From Oscillochloris sp. ZM17-4 (GTDB taxonomy: Bacteria; Chloroflexota; Chloroflexia; Chloroflexales; Chloroflexaceae), in the NCBI RefSeq assembly GCF_019599295.1, contig NZ_JAIEWN010000001.1:291984-355983 (forward strand): DNA of 64,000 nt. Reading direction: 5' to 3'. Under the pieces are notes generated by a model. It was not told the DNA's origin, made no database searches, and worked only from the letters and a program-made list of their open reading frames with translations. Position numbers and translations under genes: made by a program. Numbering within the stretch: the stretch's first letter is position 1; each line of letters begins with the position of its first letter. Of this stretch, positions 64,000-64,000 are shown piece after piece.

Positions 64000-64000
64000 G

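Overview
This 64 kb window is GC-rich bacterial chromosome and most resembles a filamentous Chloroflexota genome (Chloroflexales or relatives). This is an inference from gene content and style: several multi-domain hybrid histidine kinases, an ammonium-transporter/histidine-kinase fusion, a GET3/ArsA-like ATPase with a C-terminal HSP20-like domain, a PASTA kinase, a giant CSLREA/beta-helix surface protein ending in a YLPLVRR-type tail, and intergenic regions crowded with heptanucleotide repeats and palindromes. No rRNA, tRNA or CRISPR array was recognised.

Layout. 0-3.7 kb: a GNAT acetyltransferase, then an AT-richer island with a NotI-like restriction enzyme and its C5-cytosine methyltransferase, abutting a histidine kinase that lacks sensor domains. 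3.9-11.5 kb: a TerC-type membrane protein, an M28/DUF4910-type aminopeptidase, a small membrane-anchored protein overlapping an amidohydrolase, and a large membrane hybrid kinase. 12.3-27.6 kb: an exopolysaccharide/cell-surface glycan cluster with five GT2/GT4 glycosyltransferases, a large polytopic probable GT-C or polymerase protein, a DUF1616 protein, a flippase, secreted GH5-like and GH26-like hydrolases, a UDP-sugar dehydrogenase and a Gfo/Idh/MocA oxidoreductase. Many of these genes overlap by 4 bp (GTGA or ATGA), so they are probably translationally coupled. 27.8-38 kb: an orphan molybdenum hydroxylase large subunit, two hybrid kinases (one fused to an Amt channel), a thiolase and a CDF transporter. 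38-45.3 kb: BirA, an LCP ligase, MurJ, a nucleoside hydrolase, an RNase H-fold exonuclease and a PknB-like kinase; LCP, MurJ and PknB suggest cell-envelope assembly. 45.5-52.9 kb: an ABC ATPase, RarA, a PspC protein, an orphan DNA methylase, a sirtuin coupled to a histidine phosphatase, and an ArsA/GET3 ATPase. 52.85-57.7 kb: three 64-bp repeats, a chimeric pseudogene (arginase start joined to the end of an FAD oxidoreductase), and a split STAND NTPase whose second ORF carries TPRs, a PH-like domain and several membrane helices. This last pair is the best candidate for an undescribed system. 57.9-64 kb: an 81-residue orphan, AroQ and the giant surface protein, which may run off the window edge.

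The non-coding DNA is as notable as the genes. At least ten loci carry tandem 7-bp units of several unrelated sequences, usually as facing inverted arms, and two of these sit in frame inside genes. More than ten near-perfect palindromes with very short loops, unrelated in sequence, lie between or inside genes; several share a GCGAAGC/GCTTCGC cap and some supply the stop codons of both flanking genes. A separate MITE-like family has about 20-bp terminal inverted repeats around TACCGCAGAAG.
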